Positions 25,960 through 39,800 of a DNA stretch of 58,565 nucleotides are shown one piece after another (the first letter of the stretch is position 1; each line of letters opens with the position of its first letter). Where the stretch lies: positions 1 through 58,565 of the forward strand of contig CAXKVV010001101.1 of NCBI GenBank assembly GCA_964058805.1. The letters run 5' to 3'. Position numbers and translations under genes: made by a program. The stretch comes from Schoenoplectus triqueter. Its lineage: Eukaryota; Streptophyta; Magnoliopsida; Poales; Cyperaceae. The notes below the pieces were generated by a model, which saw only the letters and a list, made by a program, of their open reading frames with translations, was not told the DNA's origin and made no database searches.

Positions 25960-28019
25960 ACTATGCTAATTATTATTACTATCAATTCATGATTATAATT
26001 ATCATTATTCTCATTCTCATTTTCATTTTAAATTTTTATTATTCTCATCATCATCGTTATTACTATCATTGATTTTTTTATATTTAAGATCTCTAAGCTC
26101 TATGCTTTTAGATTAGATCTTATTTATAGCCTACTTCACATTATTTGAGATTAAAAACTTTGTTGTTTTTTTTACCGTATCATTTACTTGTGCTGTGAAC
26201 AGGATATGTATATTTTGGTCGATATTAAGCCAATTGGCATGATTTCTCCTTGAAGCATTCCCTGGTTAGCTATTCATTATCCGGTCACTATATCCATTGT
26301 AATAATTTGTTTTTGCGCTTGTCAACAGTCAAGGCGGCTCCTTGTGGCTCCTCTGACTTTAAAGCGCATCACAGCTTTTACTGAAATACAACGCCTACTT
26401 ATAGGCTTGTCAAACCAACGCTAACAAAATATTTAATCAATCAAATTGTAGTGTTATAAGTGAACCTTTGACGGTGTTTATTAATGTTTCTTAACCCCCT
26501 AAGTCGAGATCTGAGAGAATTCCAAATTTATTTTTTTAATTGTCTATGTTTTTTTAATTCCATTTTCTGTTTTCTTCTGTTGCTTCTGCTGCCTGTCATT
26601 TTTAAATGAGGTTTTGATTTATATATCTTATTTTATTCTAGTTGCTGTATGCATTATTATTTTATTCTATTTACTGTTCTCATTGGTAGATTGTGGCATG
26701 TTGCTTCTCGTCGGCTGATTGGATGGCACATGAATCCCCCTGACAGATAAGCAGATTCCAGACTATAACCCTTCTAATTTTGACAGAATTCTTTTAATTT
26801 TGATCAAGATTTTTTTTTCCTTTTAAATTGGTTAAATCTACAACTTTCGTGTTTGTTATTATTAGTATCAGTAAGCTTTAGAATAATATCATGCAAACTC
26901 TCACACCATTATTTACAAATTGTCTAGTTCAAGTGTGTTTTTGTCAAGAAATTGTAGCTGATAAAAAGTTGTCTTTTTTTCTAAAATATCTGTACAAACT
27001 TGTGTAGTTTAGGTTTGTCTTCACCTTGCGACTTAGCTTCACGACCATCAGCAGCTAATACTTGATAAAAATTACAGTTTGCAACTATAAATGAAAAGAA
27101 ATACTGGAATAATACTATGGTTCTTTTATGCATAAATTGGGGATTCTGCTTTTCTTACTTCACAGTCAATTTAGTACAATTTGAATGTAACATTTTCTGT
27201 CACAATTTGTTTGCATCTATCAGAATTTCAGCATTGCCTTTGGACCAATGAAATGATATTTCCATACTAGTTTCTGAGTGCAATTTCATGCCACTATTTC
27301 AAGGATCATCAAGAAAATAGATGTGATTTTGGTATGTTGTTTGTACGCATTTAGAAAATAAAATCTTTGCATTGAAATAGAAATAACCAATTCAAACAAG
27401 AGAAAAGGAGAAAGTGACCTGAAAAGGTTGAAGAGTAAATTTTTAGTACCACTACCTGTCTTGTTTTCATATTATTTTTCAGAATCGGAGAGATGAAGCG
27501 CAAAATCCCTATCATGCTGAAGGTATGTTCATACTTCTTTTTATATGTTGATATTGATGTAAAAACTGCGCCAATTTTAACACATTTTTCTGTCGTTTTT
27601 AGAGTTTTAGATTTTAATTCTGTGGTGGAGGATGGGCCTCGAACTACGCAAAGAAGTGCAGGACGTAATATTTAATTATTTTTGTTGCTTGAATGTTATG
27701 TTATGAATGTGTAACATGTTATTTATCTGTATGTGCGGTGCGTGGTTATGTTGGTTGGCATGTGTTTTTTTCCTTGTTGTGTGTTCTTATTGGCTTTCAT
27801 ATGCGAGGCTGGATGAAGGTACCTTGGGGTTCAAAAAATAAGCTGGGTGGGATGGGTTATTCATGGTAAGTGGCGTTCGAGGGATTACTTATAATACAAT
27901 GTAGGGTGCAGAATGTAGTTTATTGGTTGTGCTTCGGCAATTGATGATAAAGTGGCATTCTTCACCCTTGCTACAGAATGAAGTTTATTTTGAAGGTGTT
28001 TTAAGGTACAAAAAATGCT
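25960..28019. other. AT-rich DNA with isolated exon-like blocks
   Basis: No gene is supported. An exon-like block starts at 26690 after TTGGTAG (ATTGTGGCATGTTGCTTC) and resembles the blocks at 18843 and 19613. Another lies at 27482-27522 between TTTTTCAG and GTATGTTC. It shares ATCGGAGAGA with about 20041 and could read MKRKIPIMLK, which is too short to judge. Confidence 0.4.
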
Positions 28020-28620
28020 AAAAGTTCTGAAAAATAATATATTTAACCCATCTAACGAGCGGGGAGAGGTAAACGGGGTCGAGAAGGAAGAAAAACAGGC
28101 CGATCAAAAAAAATTTCGTCCTGTACCGAAGTTAAACAGGCCGCGATCGAAATAATTGGGCCACTAAACAGTAAAACTTTTGCCCTTCCATAAGACAAAC
28201 AGGCCCACATAGAAATATGGGCCATAAGGAAGTAAACGTTGTGCCCAGATATAAATAAATGGGCCTTCAGGAATTAAACGTTGGGCCCAGATATAAATAA
28301 ATGGGCCAAAAAATCAAAACGTTGGGCCCAAATATAAATCAATGGGCCATAAGGAATCAAAATATTGGGCCCAGATGGGAATAATTGGGCCAAAAAATTA
28401 AAATATCGGCCTGGCCCATAAAGTAAAAATCAGCCCAGAAACTAACTCAGCATGCCGTGTAAATAACAGGCCGTCCAATAACAGGCCTTTTAAAATAGAG
28501 CGAGGTAATAAAGCACTCAGCCCATTAAGTTCAGGCCAATTTTGAACTGGCCGAAACGATAAGTTCAGGCCCACTTTAAAGAATACAAAATTAGTTTTAG
28601 GAGTCCATGAGATATCACAA
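28020..28620. repeat. GGGCC-rich tandem array, ~42-bp unit
   Basis: At 28140-28420 a unit of about 42 bp recurs at least four times with drift. Each unit contains ATGGGCC, then about 20 AT-rich bases, then TTGGGCCCA and GATATAAATAA. Flanking sequence out to about 28570 is rich in AGGCC and GGCCCA. TGGGCC is also the core of plant site II (TCP-binding) elements, but tandem periodicity suggests a repeat or the subterminal region of a transposon. Confidence 0.75.
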
Positions 28621-31600
28621 CATTCTCCACCAAAGTTAACTTTTGCAAAGACCTTTCCTATGTTGGCCACATACAACAATTATATACTTAAAGCTTTGTT
28701 CACGAGCTCTTAACCCAAGAAACTGGTCCTGATTAATTAAATTTAGACATCATTAAGAAATATCAACCACAACTCCACAAGCAACCATTTGCTCATTAGC
28801 TTGAACATCGGACAAGCCACCACATAATAAAGCACAAAAATAAAAAAAAAGAGGGAAGAGAAAAATCGTCGTTAACTTACGAACAGCCCCATAAGAAAGC
28901 CCAGAGCAATTCATCATAAAACAACAAATCACACCATCAAAGGCCGAATATAAACCCATCAAGAACCATCAAATTCCATAACCCAGAGCATAGAAAACAA
29001 CTACAGCATTTAACTTGCCAATCAACAATTTTACCAAAAGCACAGCTTACGTCAAACAATCTCCAATTAGAAATAAACCCCTTCATACAAAATTTTTATT
29101 ATGGTCCCTCTTCTGAAACTAATGTTCCATGTGCAGCCAGTGACAGACTGACAAATGGCATTGATACCTCATTTCAAAGCAAATGATTATTAACCAGTCC
29201 AAATTTTGATTAAATTAGGCTTTAAGAATAGTTGAGGTACTAAATTGAAGACAAAAATGTGCAATTAACATCAGGCTGCACAATATGGACTGAAGGTCAT
29301 TACAGCAATTAAAAAACTCAGGTTAACTGAAACTAGGGAAGATATGTTTTGTTAAGGAAAATTTGCAAAATAAGCAACTTCATGCGCACTGGCACAAAAA
29401 GAAACTGCAACATATAACAGACGTGCATAACATTTAAAAGGCATGTATGTGTGAAGCATCACTAAGTAGAAGAATATATTAATAAGGTATTTTTTTTTCT
29501 ATTTTTAAGATTTTGTATTTATTTGAAAATTATCAAGATTGTCAAAATAACCCATTGTCAAGTGATCTCCATCACTAAGTAGAAGAATATATTCATAAGG
29601 TTTTTTTTTCTATTTTTAAGATTTTTTATTTATTTGAAAATTATCAAGATTGTCAAAATAACCCATTGTCAAGTGATCTCCCACCCATATACAAATATGA
29701 AAAGTAATAAATTGTACATTATTTTAAGGTACAATTGGTAAACTCATAACCTGGAAGAATTGTCACCAAACTTGTTCCATGCTGCCCTCCAGGTGACCTT
29801 CTCATTGTATGGAAGTACCTTATTCCGCAACAGAAAAATATTAGACAATAACAAAATAGAAAGATGAAGTTCATAACCCGATACCAACTCATATGAAATG
29901 GTGTAAAACCAAGACGTGTCTTCTATATATACCAAAAAAAGCTGGTTATTTAGTCCTTAAACAAATACTCTTCAAAAAGTAAAGTACTCTTTAAGCAAGC
30001 ACCAGTTGAACCGTAAACTAAGCCTAAAATCATGATAAGAGCACTTATCGTACAAAGATGTGCATTTTAAATGCTCATTTTCAGGCTAAACTTGTGAGCA
30101 ATCCACATGTATACATTATGAAATTTATCCAGGTTTTATCCACTTCCATAGTTAACTTATAAATGGAGGTGCATACCAGTTGCCTCACAAGGATCGAGAG
30201 AGAACAACTCAGAAGGGGGTGGTAGTGCACTAATTTTGTGTAGACAACTTCAATTACCCAAAAAAATAATTATTAGGATTAAATGCACAGGTTGTTGACT
30301 AAAGTGTGTAAGGAATGTAGTAGGGCACAAAACAAACTTTTTAAGGTTGTCACTGAAAAATAAGGAATAAACCTGAATTATATATCAACCAATAAAAAGA
30401 AAAGATACATTTGTCCTTGTGAGCACATATTTATTGAAATTCATGATCACTACTTTTTTGTTTGGCATTTCTCTACTGCCAAACCAGCCATTTAATAAGA
30501 AATACAACTTATTCTGCCGTTTAGTTTCATATATGCAATTATAATCTACTTTTTGTTCCTCTAGCTTGGCAAAAGACAGCTGACTGAACCAATTCATAGC
30601 TAGCTAGGCTTGGATCCAACCCACTGGAAACAACAGAGAGTGCCATGGTAGTAGTTCTGAATAGTACCATCATAGTAAACTCAATTTGAACAAATTTTTG
30701 CAAGTAACAAAATAAATAAATAAATATATAAATAGTGAAGCTTACGCTTTGTCCGCAAACAACCATACTTCGATTCTTTTACCAACAACCCTCTAAGAAT
30801 GCCAATTCCTTTCAATCCACTTGATTTGTCCATATTTCATGCCTGTTTAAAAAGTCAGATCAAGCTAGCTTCCTAAAACCATATTTGATTTACAGAAAAA
30901 CAAATTATGAGGAATAACTTATATGCACCCTGTACCACTAATATGCAATAGCCTTCATCTACATGGTAGGGACACTTCTCTTTTGTTTGACTATTTTAAG
31001 TCACCTTGTATGCACTAAAAGTACAACTACGGTCTTTCTAATACATTTACCATAGGCTAAGCATGACAAGTCATGCACTGTGCAATATGAAATTCTTAAT
31101 CTAATAGCATCAAAACATGGAGAGTATTATTGAAATTGACATTTAAGTATCAAAGACATGATTTTTTAAGGACATTTTTTTTAAATATTATGAGATTGAC
31201 ACTTAAGTATCATATTTTCTTCAAAAGATGCTCAGAAACTTGTTTTTGATTTTTTTGGAATTCCACCTAGTACAAAACTATAGCAACATGACAAATATAT
31301 ATAACATAAATATTTTAAAGACTTCCTTTATATTTATCATATGTTCGAGTACATGACAAAGAAAGAAGTACAAAAGAAGGGTTTTGTCGGAGAACTTCAG
31401 CAACGGGCAAGATCCATACACTTCATGTATAACCCGTTCCAAATCAACTTCAGAAAAATGAGTACAAAATTAATTCAGAGATACAGATACGAGACCAACC
31501 AGAGTAATAAACAAACCATTTTTCTTTTATCTGATCTTCTTTCTAAAGCTTTGTATGTCAAATATACAGGATGGACAATCCTGACTGCAAAACAGCACCA

Positions 31601-32639
31601 AAAGTAAGCATGCTTTTCTAAAAGTGAATTTTAAAACTAGAAATTCCAATAAATTGAACAAAGAAATTTTGAGAAAATAGGAATTATTTGAAAAAGATGG
31701 AAGAAGAAAACTTCCAGAAATATCATTTGGGAACTTACAATGACATGAAATAAATGAAAAAAGCATGTGTCACAGTTGATTGCTTTCATCTATGTCAAAC
31801 TACGACCAACTGAAATTATGAGTTCGTTAACTACACTCATAATTAAAATATTTATTTGCACAGATTTCTCAGAGATAACTAAACTCGGTTGAAAATAAAA
31901 ATCAGATGAGAACCCACATATTATACTCAAGTTCCTCACAAGTCTCGACTGATCTTTTAGAAAACTGAACCTCAACGTCCAGGCAAAGAAAACTTCACAA
32001 CACCTGAGAAATAAATTTTAGCAGCAAAATAATTTATTAAATTATAATTTAGTTGCTCAATTAAGTGGCAAAAATGCATTTATCCTTTTAGCATTTTCAA
32101 TAAAGCAGAAAAAATGAATATTTTCCAACAAGACACTTGAACAATGTAAGGAAAACTAAAAGGAATGAGCCATATGGTAAGTATAATAAGCTGTGTTTTT
32201 AGTCTTGAGCTTGATCTTGTGATTGCATAATGCCCAGCTAATTTATACATGCTTAGGTTATTATCCTGCACAATGAAATCCCATTCAAGGAAAAACGGCA
32301 ATCAGATTCAACTATCGCATAAGGCAAGACGTGTTACATTACAGCACAAGTGAGGCGTGAGAAGGTATCTTGCCTCGAATTTGGGAGATATGCTGCATCC
32401 CCTGCAGCGAGACAAAAAAAAGAGGAAAAATAATTGAGATCGGTTGACCACAGCATACATGACCCTAGCTACTAATCGGAGAAGGAAGATAGGGTGCTAC
32501 AGTATAACGAACAGAAGATTAATGCGCGAAAGAAAAAGGCGAATTTGATCTCACCAGTGTCTGAAACTAGAAATTAGTAAACCCTAAAGATTATCAAATA
32601 ATAGGTAGCTACAAACTCTTGTCGCAATATCGAGAGCGC
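28621..32639. other. AT-rich DNA, possible minus-strand non-coding unit
   Basis: No intact coding gene is visible. On the minus strand, splice-like blocks follow the leader at 33060-32640: GGGATGCAGCATATCTCCC after CTGCAG near 32403, and GTGTTGTGAAGTTTTC after TTTCTCAG near 32005 with CAGTCGAGACT downstream. A minus-strand frame at 29744-29935 (YNEKVTWRAAWNKFGD) ends at a possible donor but matches nothing I know. Confidence 0.35.
29457..29681. repeat. 114-bp tandem duplication
   Basis: The segment from CATCACTAAGTAGAAGAATA through ATTGTCAAGTGATCTCC is present twice in direct tandem with only a few differences. This indicates a recent duplication. Confidence 0.92.
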
Positions 32640-33060
32640 ATCAGGAGCAAGGGTGCAGCAGGTCGACGAGAGTAGAGTTGCGTGAAGTTGACGGCCTAGG
32701 AACACACCATTTCTTCTCCGCATGAGGTGCTTGGCGGCGAACTCGAGCAAAAGCGAAACACTCCTTGTAGCATCGTGAGTACAGTGTACTATAAAAGTAG
32801 GTTTTGTAGGCAGTGGTGGGATAGAGTTGGCGTTTAGGCTCTCGATAAGCGATCATCAAGTGCTCCGACCCGATTGGAAAGAGAGAGGCAGGAGGGCGGG
32901 TGCTCGTCGGAGCTCGGAAAACAAGAAGGAGCAAAAGTATGGATCCGGAGAAGAAGGATAGAGTAGGGAATGGAGGTTCGAATTTGGAGTTGGAGGAGAG
33001 CGATGAGGTTTGAAGGAGCCGCCGATCGAGTTGTGGTCGGAAGGGTAGGGTTAGAGCGCT
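32640..33060 (-). other. leader-like block, inverted partner of 18360-18660
   Basis: Read on the minus strand, this GC-richer block carries ACCCTAC, TTCCGACC, AATTCGAACCTCCATTCC, TCCGACGAGCAC, AATCGGGTCGGAGC and GAGCCTAAACGCC. The order is the same as in the + strand block at 18360-18660. A 160-codon open frame (32641-33123) spans it but has no domain, and the + copy does not keep it open, so I treat it as non-coding. A palindromic GGCCGG...CCGGCCCAAAA pair lies just upstream (33163-33190). Confidence 0.5.
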
Positions 33061-33847
33061 CTTAGAAGACGGAGGAGTTGCTTCTTTAACACGCATGGAC
33101 TGGCCTGCTAAGAGGGCATGCACGCGTATCAGGTGATTAGGAGAATGGATAGAAGGATTTTGGGCCGGAGATCTGTTTACCGGCCCAAAATCGTCATCAT
33201 TTCATCAACTTAGCTTCATTTATTAGTCCAAAATATTATTGCAATTTAAATGTTCAATTTTGAACTGTTTATATTACTTATCTGTCGTGTCGTTCCTTTA
33301 TTTTTATTTTATTATTTTTTTGTACTGTATGGTTTCTTACAGCTAACATGGCATGCTAGCGTCAACCCTGGTCGGTGCCATGATTGATCAAAGCTTTGCT
33401 GAAGAAGAAATGTTATATTAATTCCATGAACAAAGAAATGTGTTGGTATCTTGAATCGTCTTGTTGTGCATTTTAAAATACACATTTGGAAGAAGGGGGC
33501 ACTAGATTATTTCAGCAGATATGGAGAACATAATAGAACGGTGAGGATTTATCACAGACAATCAAATGGTCGACTTGGGTGAGCAAGTGATCACCGAGCA
33601 CCAACTTTGCTACAATTGCTATTTTTCTTGTGTGTGTGTGTGTGTTGGGTGAGGGATAAAGCTACAATTGCGAAGAACTATTCTGATACGAAGATATACC
33701 ATGCATATGAAACGAACACCACAAATTATGGATGTAATCCTGTGTGCAAGTAAAATAATTAATGGAAAGAATAATCGTGCTTTGAACTTCAGTTCTTTAC
33801 TTTGTAATTAAGAAATATTTTTCACATCATGATCTTGCTTGTTTTTC
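33061..33847. other. intergenic DNA between the leader block and the transporter 3' end
   Basis: This interval probably contains the transporter 3' UTR next to 33848 and the promoter of the minus-strand leader. A short GT run lies at 33631-33645. Nothing else is recognised. Confidence 0.5.
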
Positions 33848-36800
33848 TCATACTTCCTCCCCATTGTCTATTTTAGCAAGCTGTACTGTTTCCTCATAAT
33901 GTACACTATCACGATCATCACTATCTTTGCCGGGCGATTTCAACAAGTCCGGCGGAACCAACACATCACTTGGGCTCGCATTGGGCACAAGAAAAATGAA
34001 AAACAATGTAAAAAGCCGAAGCACATTCCGTATAAACAGAGCAAGCCACAAGTTTTTGAAGTCGGTTCTCGTGACATGCAAAGCCTGTAGAAGAAGCCCG
34101 CCTCCAATTTTATGTGCCAAAAAACCGAGGCTATCAATGCACATTAGTAGCGCAAAGAAGGTGCCTTCGATCCCCAATGGGCAGAGCTTGGTGCTCAAAA
34201 CAATCATGGGAATCCATCTGATCCGGGTTATGATTCGAGAGGTACATTCTTCCATGATTACAAAGATTGGATCAGGTAGACCTAGTTTTAGGTTCCATCG
34301 CAGCACAAAGAAGAGGTCGAGTACGCCGGATAAACCATATAAAAGTTGTGCATAGAAGAGGAGCATACGGAAGCGAAAATTTTTCAAGAATTTGTGGTAG
34401 ATCAGAACACCTACCATGGAAGCCATGGCACCTATCGCATAGATCATCCCTACAAATTCCTGCAATCAATCAATTCTGAGATGCCAAGCCATAGTTATTT
34501 CAAGCCGTATGGCAATTTAATGAAAAAGGGAGGACATACTTGACCTTAATTTGCACAATGTATGGAAATCAGTGGCAGTGGATGTTAGATTGATGAATGA
34601 AGATATATGATCTGTACCTGAGAGAAATGAGGTCCAGCAGTTTTATCAGTGTACCAGTAAAACTGGCCTTCGTGGGTGCTGATGCTGAGTGCCAGGGAAA
34701 GAAACATGAAGAGTGAAGGCTGCCACACTGCTGATTGCTTTATCGTCATCCGCATACCTCTCACTGCCGTGCCCACCTTCTCCCATGCCTGTTGACAAGC
34801 AATTTCCATCAATTGGCAAAATATCAATTTAGTCCAAGTGACAGCATTGTCTGACATTTTGAAAATTGAGCAGACATACAAATTCAGCTCTGACTTTTTA
34901 ACAGTTGAGTCTAGAATTCTTGCTTGGAGGCTGGATCACACTTCATGGGTTGCTCACTGGTTTTTGCTTTCCTTCATCTGTTTTCCTTCCTTTTCATTTA
35001 TAAGGAAATTGAGAAGGTTCAAGCTGATACACTGCGTTTCATAAGGGACCAAGAACCCGATCGGAACAAATCAAAGTTCTGAACCATTTAATTTCTATTT
35101 CTACTGAGTACCCACTTTACACAAGTCCTCTTCTATTTCTAACGAGTACCCACTTTACACAAGTCTGGTTCTTCTGTGAATTAGGGGTGTGTCATCATGT
35201 GCTAAACTACGAGATGATTTCACATGTTTCAAACTTCCTTGTTTGTTATTTATATAAATAAACAGTCCTGTACTATTATGGAAAAAAATTGATTACCAGA
35301 TTTCACACGCAAGTACAAAATTAGTTAATGACAAATTTGATTCATATGCCATTTGGAATGCAAACAGAGCGCATGGTGGATGTTAAAATTCTTTGACTTG
35401 ATATGTATACGAATGCTATTATAGCAAATTAAGCAGTCAGGTTAAAGGGAAATTCAATGCAAACCTGAATAAAAAAATAGAAATAAAAGCTTTCGACATA
35501 ACATGCACAAATTAGTGGTAATAAATAAACTATTCCAATTTATTTAAAACAGATACATATAGGACTAAAAGTGGATCGGCTTGGATTAAGTTATCATTAT
35601 TTTTGTCCAACCTGTTCTGACTTGAATCAAGTCAATTTTAGCCAACCCAATCTAATTGAGACATGGTTCGATCCGACCTAATGCGAATAAAATAAATAAG
35701 TAATTATTAATTATCTATGTGTGTTTTAAGAAACTTAATTTCAATTAATACATAATGAATCTTATATATTATATATACAAATTTAATTAGATAAAACGTT
35801 ATTTGATAGTGTAAAAAGCAGAAGATAAAACGTTATTTGAAATCAACTTAAAACTCAAACATGGGATTCATTTTGAAGGAGATTTGGTCACATACGTGCA
35901 TTTACACTCCATAGGTTCATACATCTCTTTTAATTTTGTACAGTGGCTCGGCCGTGATTTTCTTAATAATTATGATTATAATTTTAATAATAAATATTAA
36001 TTAATTAAAAAATGAATAATAAATATGACAGTGTATATATGAAGTGTGTTTTTAAGATCCAAAGCATCAGTACCATCTACGCGAAGAAAGGGAATAAGAA
36101 ATGGAAGAAAAAAATGAAAAAGAGAAAGTTGATAAGGCATTAGTGGGATTTTAAGCGCATCACATATGTTTGCTTGATCTCATATTTATTATTGAAATTT
36201 TAAATAATTAATATTTATTATTAAAATATAATTTATTGCATAATTATTAAAAAAAATATAAGTCAGGGAGCAAAATTTATGAATTAAAACTGACACATGC
36301 ATGGATCCGCGCGACTTCACGTTTCACAGTTGAATTTCAACGGTTTTCACTGATCTGAACTGTCAAATTTCTTTTCACAGGTATAAAAATGAAGATAACA
36401 CATAATAAGCCTACGTACGGGTAATCTGTAAAAAGAAAGAGCGCATAAATACATTTCTGTAGAACCAACTGTCTAAATACATTAAATACATAAATTTAAG
36501 TTAAATTGCTCAAAGGCGTGTATCCGGAAATTCGGCCTGAATTAATTCATGACAGCTTGGATATTCAGATTTAATCAATTTTAACCTAAATATTGCCAAA
36601 TTTATTTCCTCGTTTCAAATGCAGATAGACCTAAAATTTTAGATTCTAAAATTGATTGGGTTCACCGTTCACATTGTTTTGTTTGACTTGAAAACCCCAT
36701 TTTAGTTTTTTCTGTTCCTCTCCGGTTTAAAATCATTGAATGCTCCACTAGTATTTGGAGTTTGAACCACCACATTTACAGATTAGAGTATCAGGTAGGG

Positions 36801-39800
36801 GTGTATTACTGACCCGACCGGATGAGTTAATCTGATCCGATCCGACATGATTTGAAAATAAATGGGATGGATATGAGTTTAATTTTTTTGATCCAAATCG
36901 GGTTCGGGTAAACCCAACCCGATCTGATTAATGATATTTTTTTGAAATAATTTTTATGATTTAATACTAATTAAAAATTAAATATAAACTAATTATATAT
37001 TAATTAAGATTAATTATAAATTAATTAATATTTTATTGTTTAAAATTATATAAAAATAATTAATAAATATTAAATTATTTTACACGGATCGGATTAGGTA
37101 TGAATCAAAAATTTTTGACCTGAATTTAATCGGATCAGGTTTGATTCGGTTCAAAAAAAATAATAAAATAATATAATCCGACCCGACACATTGACACCTC
37201 TAGACTATCAGGCAATGGGAATGAGATCCAATGGATCGCTATAACCGAAGAGGATCCGAGTTCATGTACTATTTTCTTTTTTACTCAGAAGCCAGAAGTC
37301 AAAGCCATGGCCCATAATTGGTTGTGCGGGTTCATGTCGGTTTGACCTTTCGTAGTTTCTATAGCGGTGTTCACACGATTAGAAAATTCTTTTTTTTTCT
37401 GGGGAAACTAACTCTAATATAGTAATTAGAAACCTTTGGTGGTGGGGCATGAGGGATGAGATAGATGCTACGTAGAGCACAAAAAGTATTTTGTATTATT
37501 CATATTAAAATATAGTTAAAAATAAAATTTAATATTTTTTAAATATTTATTTTTATTTTTTAAAATTAGAAGTTTATTATTATTGAAAATTAGAAAATTA
37601 TAAATTCAATGTATTTTCTATTCCTAAAAAATATATTTTTTTTTAAAAAATATAAAATTTAATCTCCAAGCATATATTAATATGAAGAATATTTTAAACG
37701 AATGGATCATTATTTTAAATTAAAAAATAAGAGATATAATGTGAAGTACAAAATTGAGCATCATTTAATAACTCTAGTGGATGAAATTCTATTCATAAAC
37801 TATATTGGGCATCATTAAAATCCTATGTTTATTATTCTTTTTGCAAGTAGCTTTATTTTATAAAATTGGCAAAATTGACTGATTTTTTCACGCTTGTAAT
37901 AAAATGTATATTATCTAGCAATATGCATATGTTAAGAAAAATAAACTAGAAATAAATTGGTTCGTTGATTGTGCCATACGGGAAATATATTGCAAAAAAG
38001 AAAAAGGAAATTGGTAGTTTAAATTAATTTGCTGAACTGACCTTCTCTTTATGTGAGGCATGGTAATTCTTCGGTTCAAACAACACAAATCCAAGTAGAA
38101 CCAGCAGCACCGCCGGCACTGCCATCAACGAGAGCGCCGCCTTTATTTAACAAAAATAAAACCCATGCATAAAATGAAAAATAAACTATTTTCTTCCTCA
38201 AGAATATTACTAAAATTTCCTATGGTATATAATGTGTACATGACCAATTTAGTTTGATACCTACTTATATTAGCGGTTGAATGATGAACTATCAACTATG
38301 TCTCAGCATCTACTTTTGAATGATTAATTACCAAGCAGACTGTACGGTTTATATTAATTTGATCAAATTTGAAGTGCATATATAAAGAGGACAATTGCTT
38401 TACAAAAAGTAAAAAAAAAAAGGAGAACTAAAAGCATATTAAAACCAACCTGAGGTCCAAGATGATGTACAAGAAATCCGCTACTGGAGTACCCGATAAG
38501 GGCACCAAGAGAAGAGAGGAACCCGCAAAGGCTTTGCATATCGGGTGCAAGCTTCGGTTTGTTGATGCTGTTTGTGGCGATGCATGCATCAATAGTTACA
38601 TCTGCCATGGCGACACAGACCGACAGCCCCACAAAGCATGAAAGGGCCATGGCGACAGGGAGGCCGGTAATGGCAGATACAATAAGAGAGGCCACTGTTC
38701 CAAGTATTCCTGTACCAGAATTTCATCTTATGGCTAGAGAAATGCAAAATACTTCAAATAGCATGATAAAATGACTCATTAATTTTCTCATTTTTTTTTA
38801 TAAAAATAACTAGGAAAAATTGCTGTTGATCAAACCAATTAATTTGTTGATCGTGTTAATTTAACACCCATCGAAAAACTTTACTTTTTTTTAAATATAT
38901 TAAAAGAGGGGATGACAGTGGTGACCACAAACAGGTACAAATCAAATCTGAAAGTTCGAAATTAACTAGAAAGTATCTATTATATTCTTTTTCTTTTGAG
39001 AAAAGACTGAGTGAATTAAGCTAGAACTACAGAGTAATGTACTAGCGTGTGTCTTTCCCAAATTTGGTTAATGTGTATATTCTATATTAAAACTTTGCGC
39101 GTTACTCTGAAATATGTAAAAGAAAAGAACAAAATTTCAATATAACTCTTTTCATTCTTCAAATTTGGATAAAAAAGCTATCTGTTTCACTAAGATTCTG
39201 GCTTTAGATAAATCATGAAAGCCCAAATTAAGAAAGCTCCTTCCCTCTTGAATTTCAGATCAACACGTCCTAAACTTTTGTTTAATTTAATTATTACCCA
39301 ACTGTAGACAAAGAAAGGAAAACTATCATCTAATTCTTGGTACGGGCTGTACCTGACTGTCGCCGGCCGGAATTTGACATGACAAGCAAACAACTAAAAA
39401 GAAACTACTATAAAATCTGAGAAAAAATAAAACAAATCTTCTCAGCAATATCATACCAGAAAAGATGAAATATGGCCGGCGCCGGTACCCGTACACCGAG
39501 AAAGCATCAGTGAGCACACCCCAAACGGGTTTCATTAGCCATGGTATATAATAAAACCCGCTAAACATCTGTACAGCCGATGGCTGGACCTTCTGCACAT
39601 CCTTCCAATAATAATCCGACACGACCCGGAAAAACGAGCCTGTAAATCCCTGGCTGAGCCCATAGACCAAGAAAACACCAAAGATGAAGCTCGGATTTAG
39701 TTCCCGGCAGAGCATGGCGATCCATCTGAAGGGTTGTAAGACAAGGTCAATGCCGAATGTGCGGCTGTGCCAGCTCGGTTGGTGTGTCTCAGCCTCGTCC

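Noticed and set aside
32641..33123. 160-codon minus-strand ORF
   Set aside because: No domain, and the homologous leader on the other strand at 18360-18660 does not preserve the frame.
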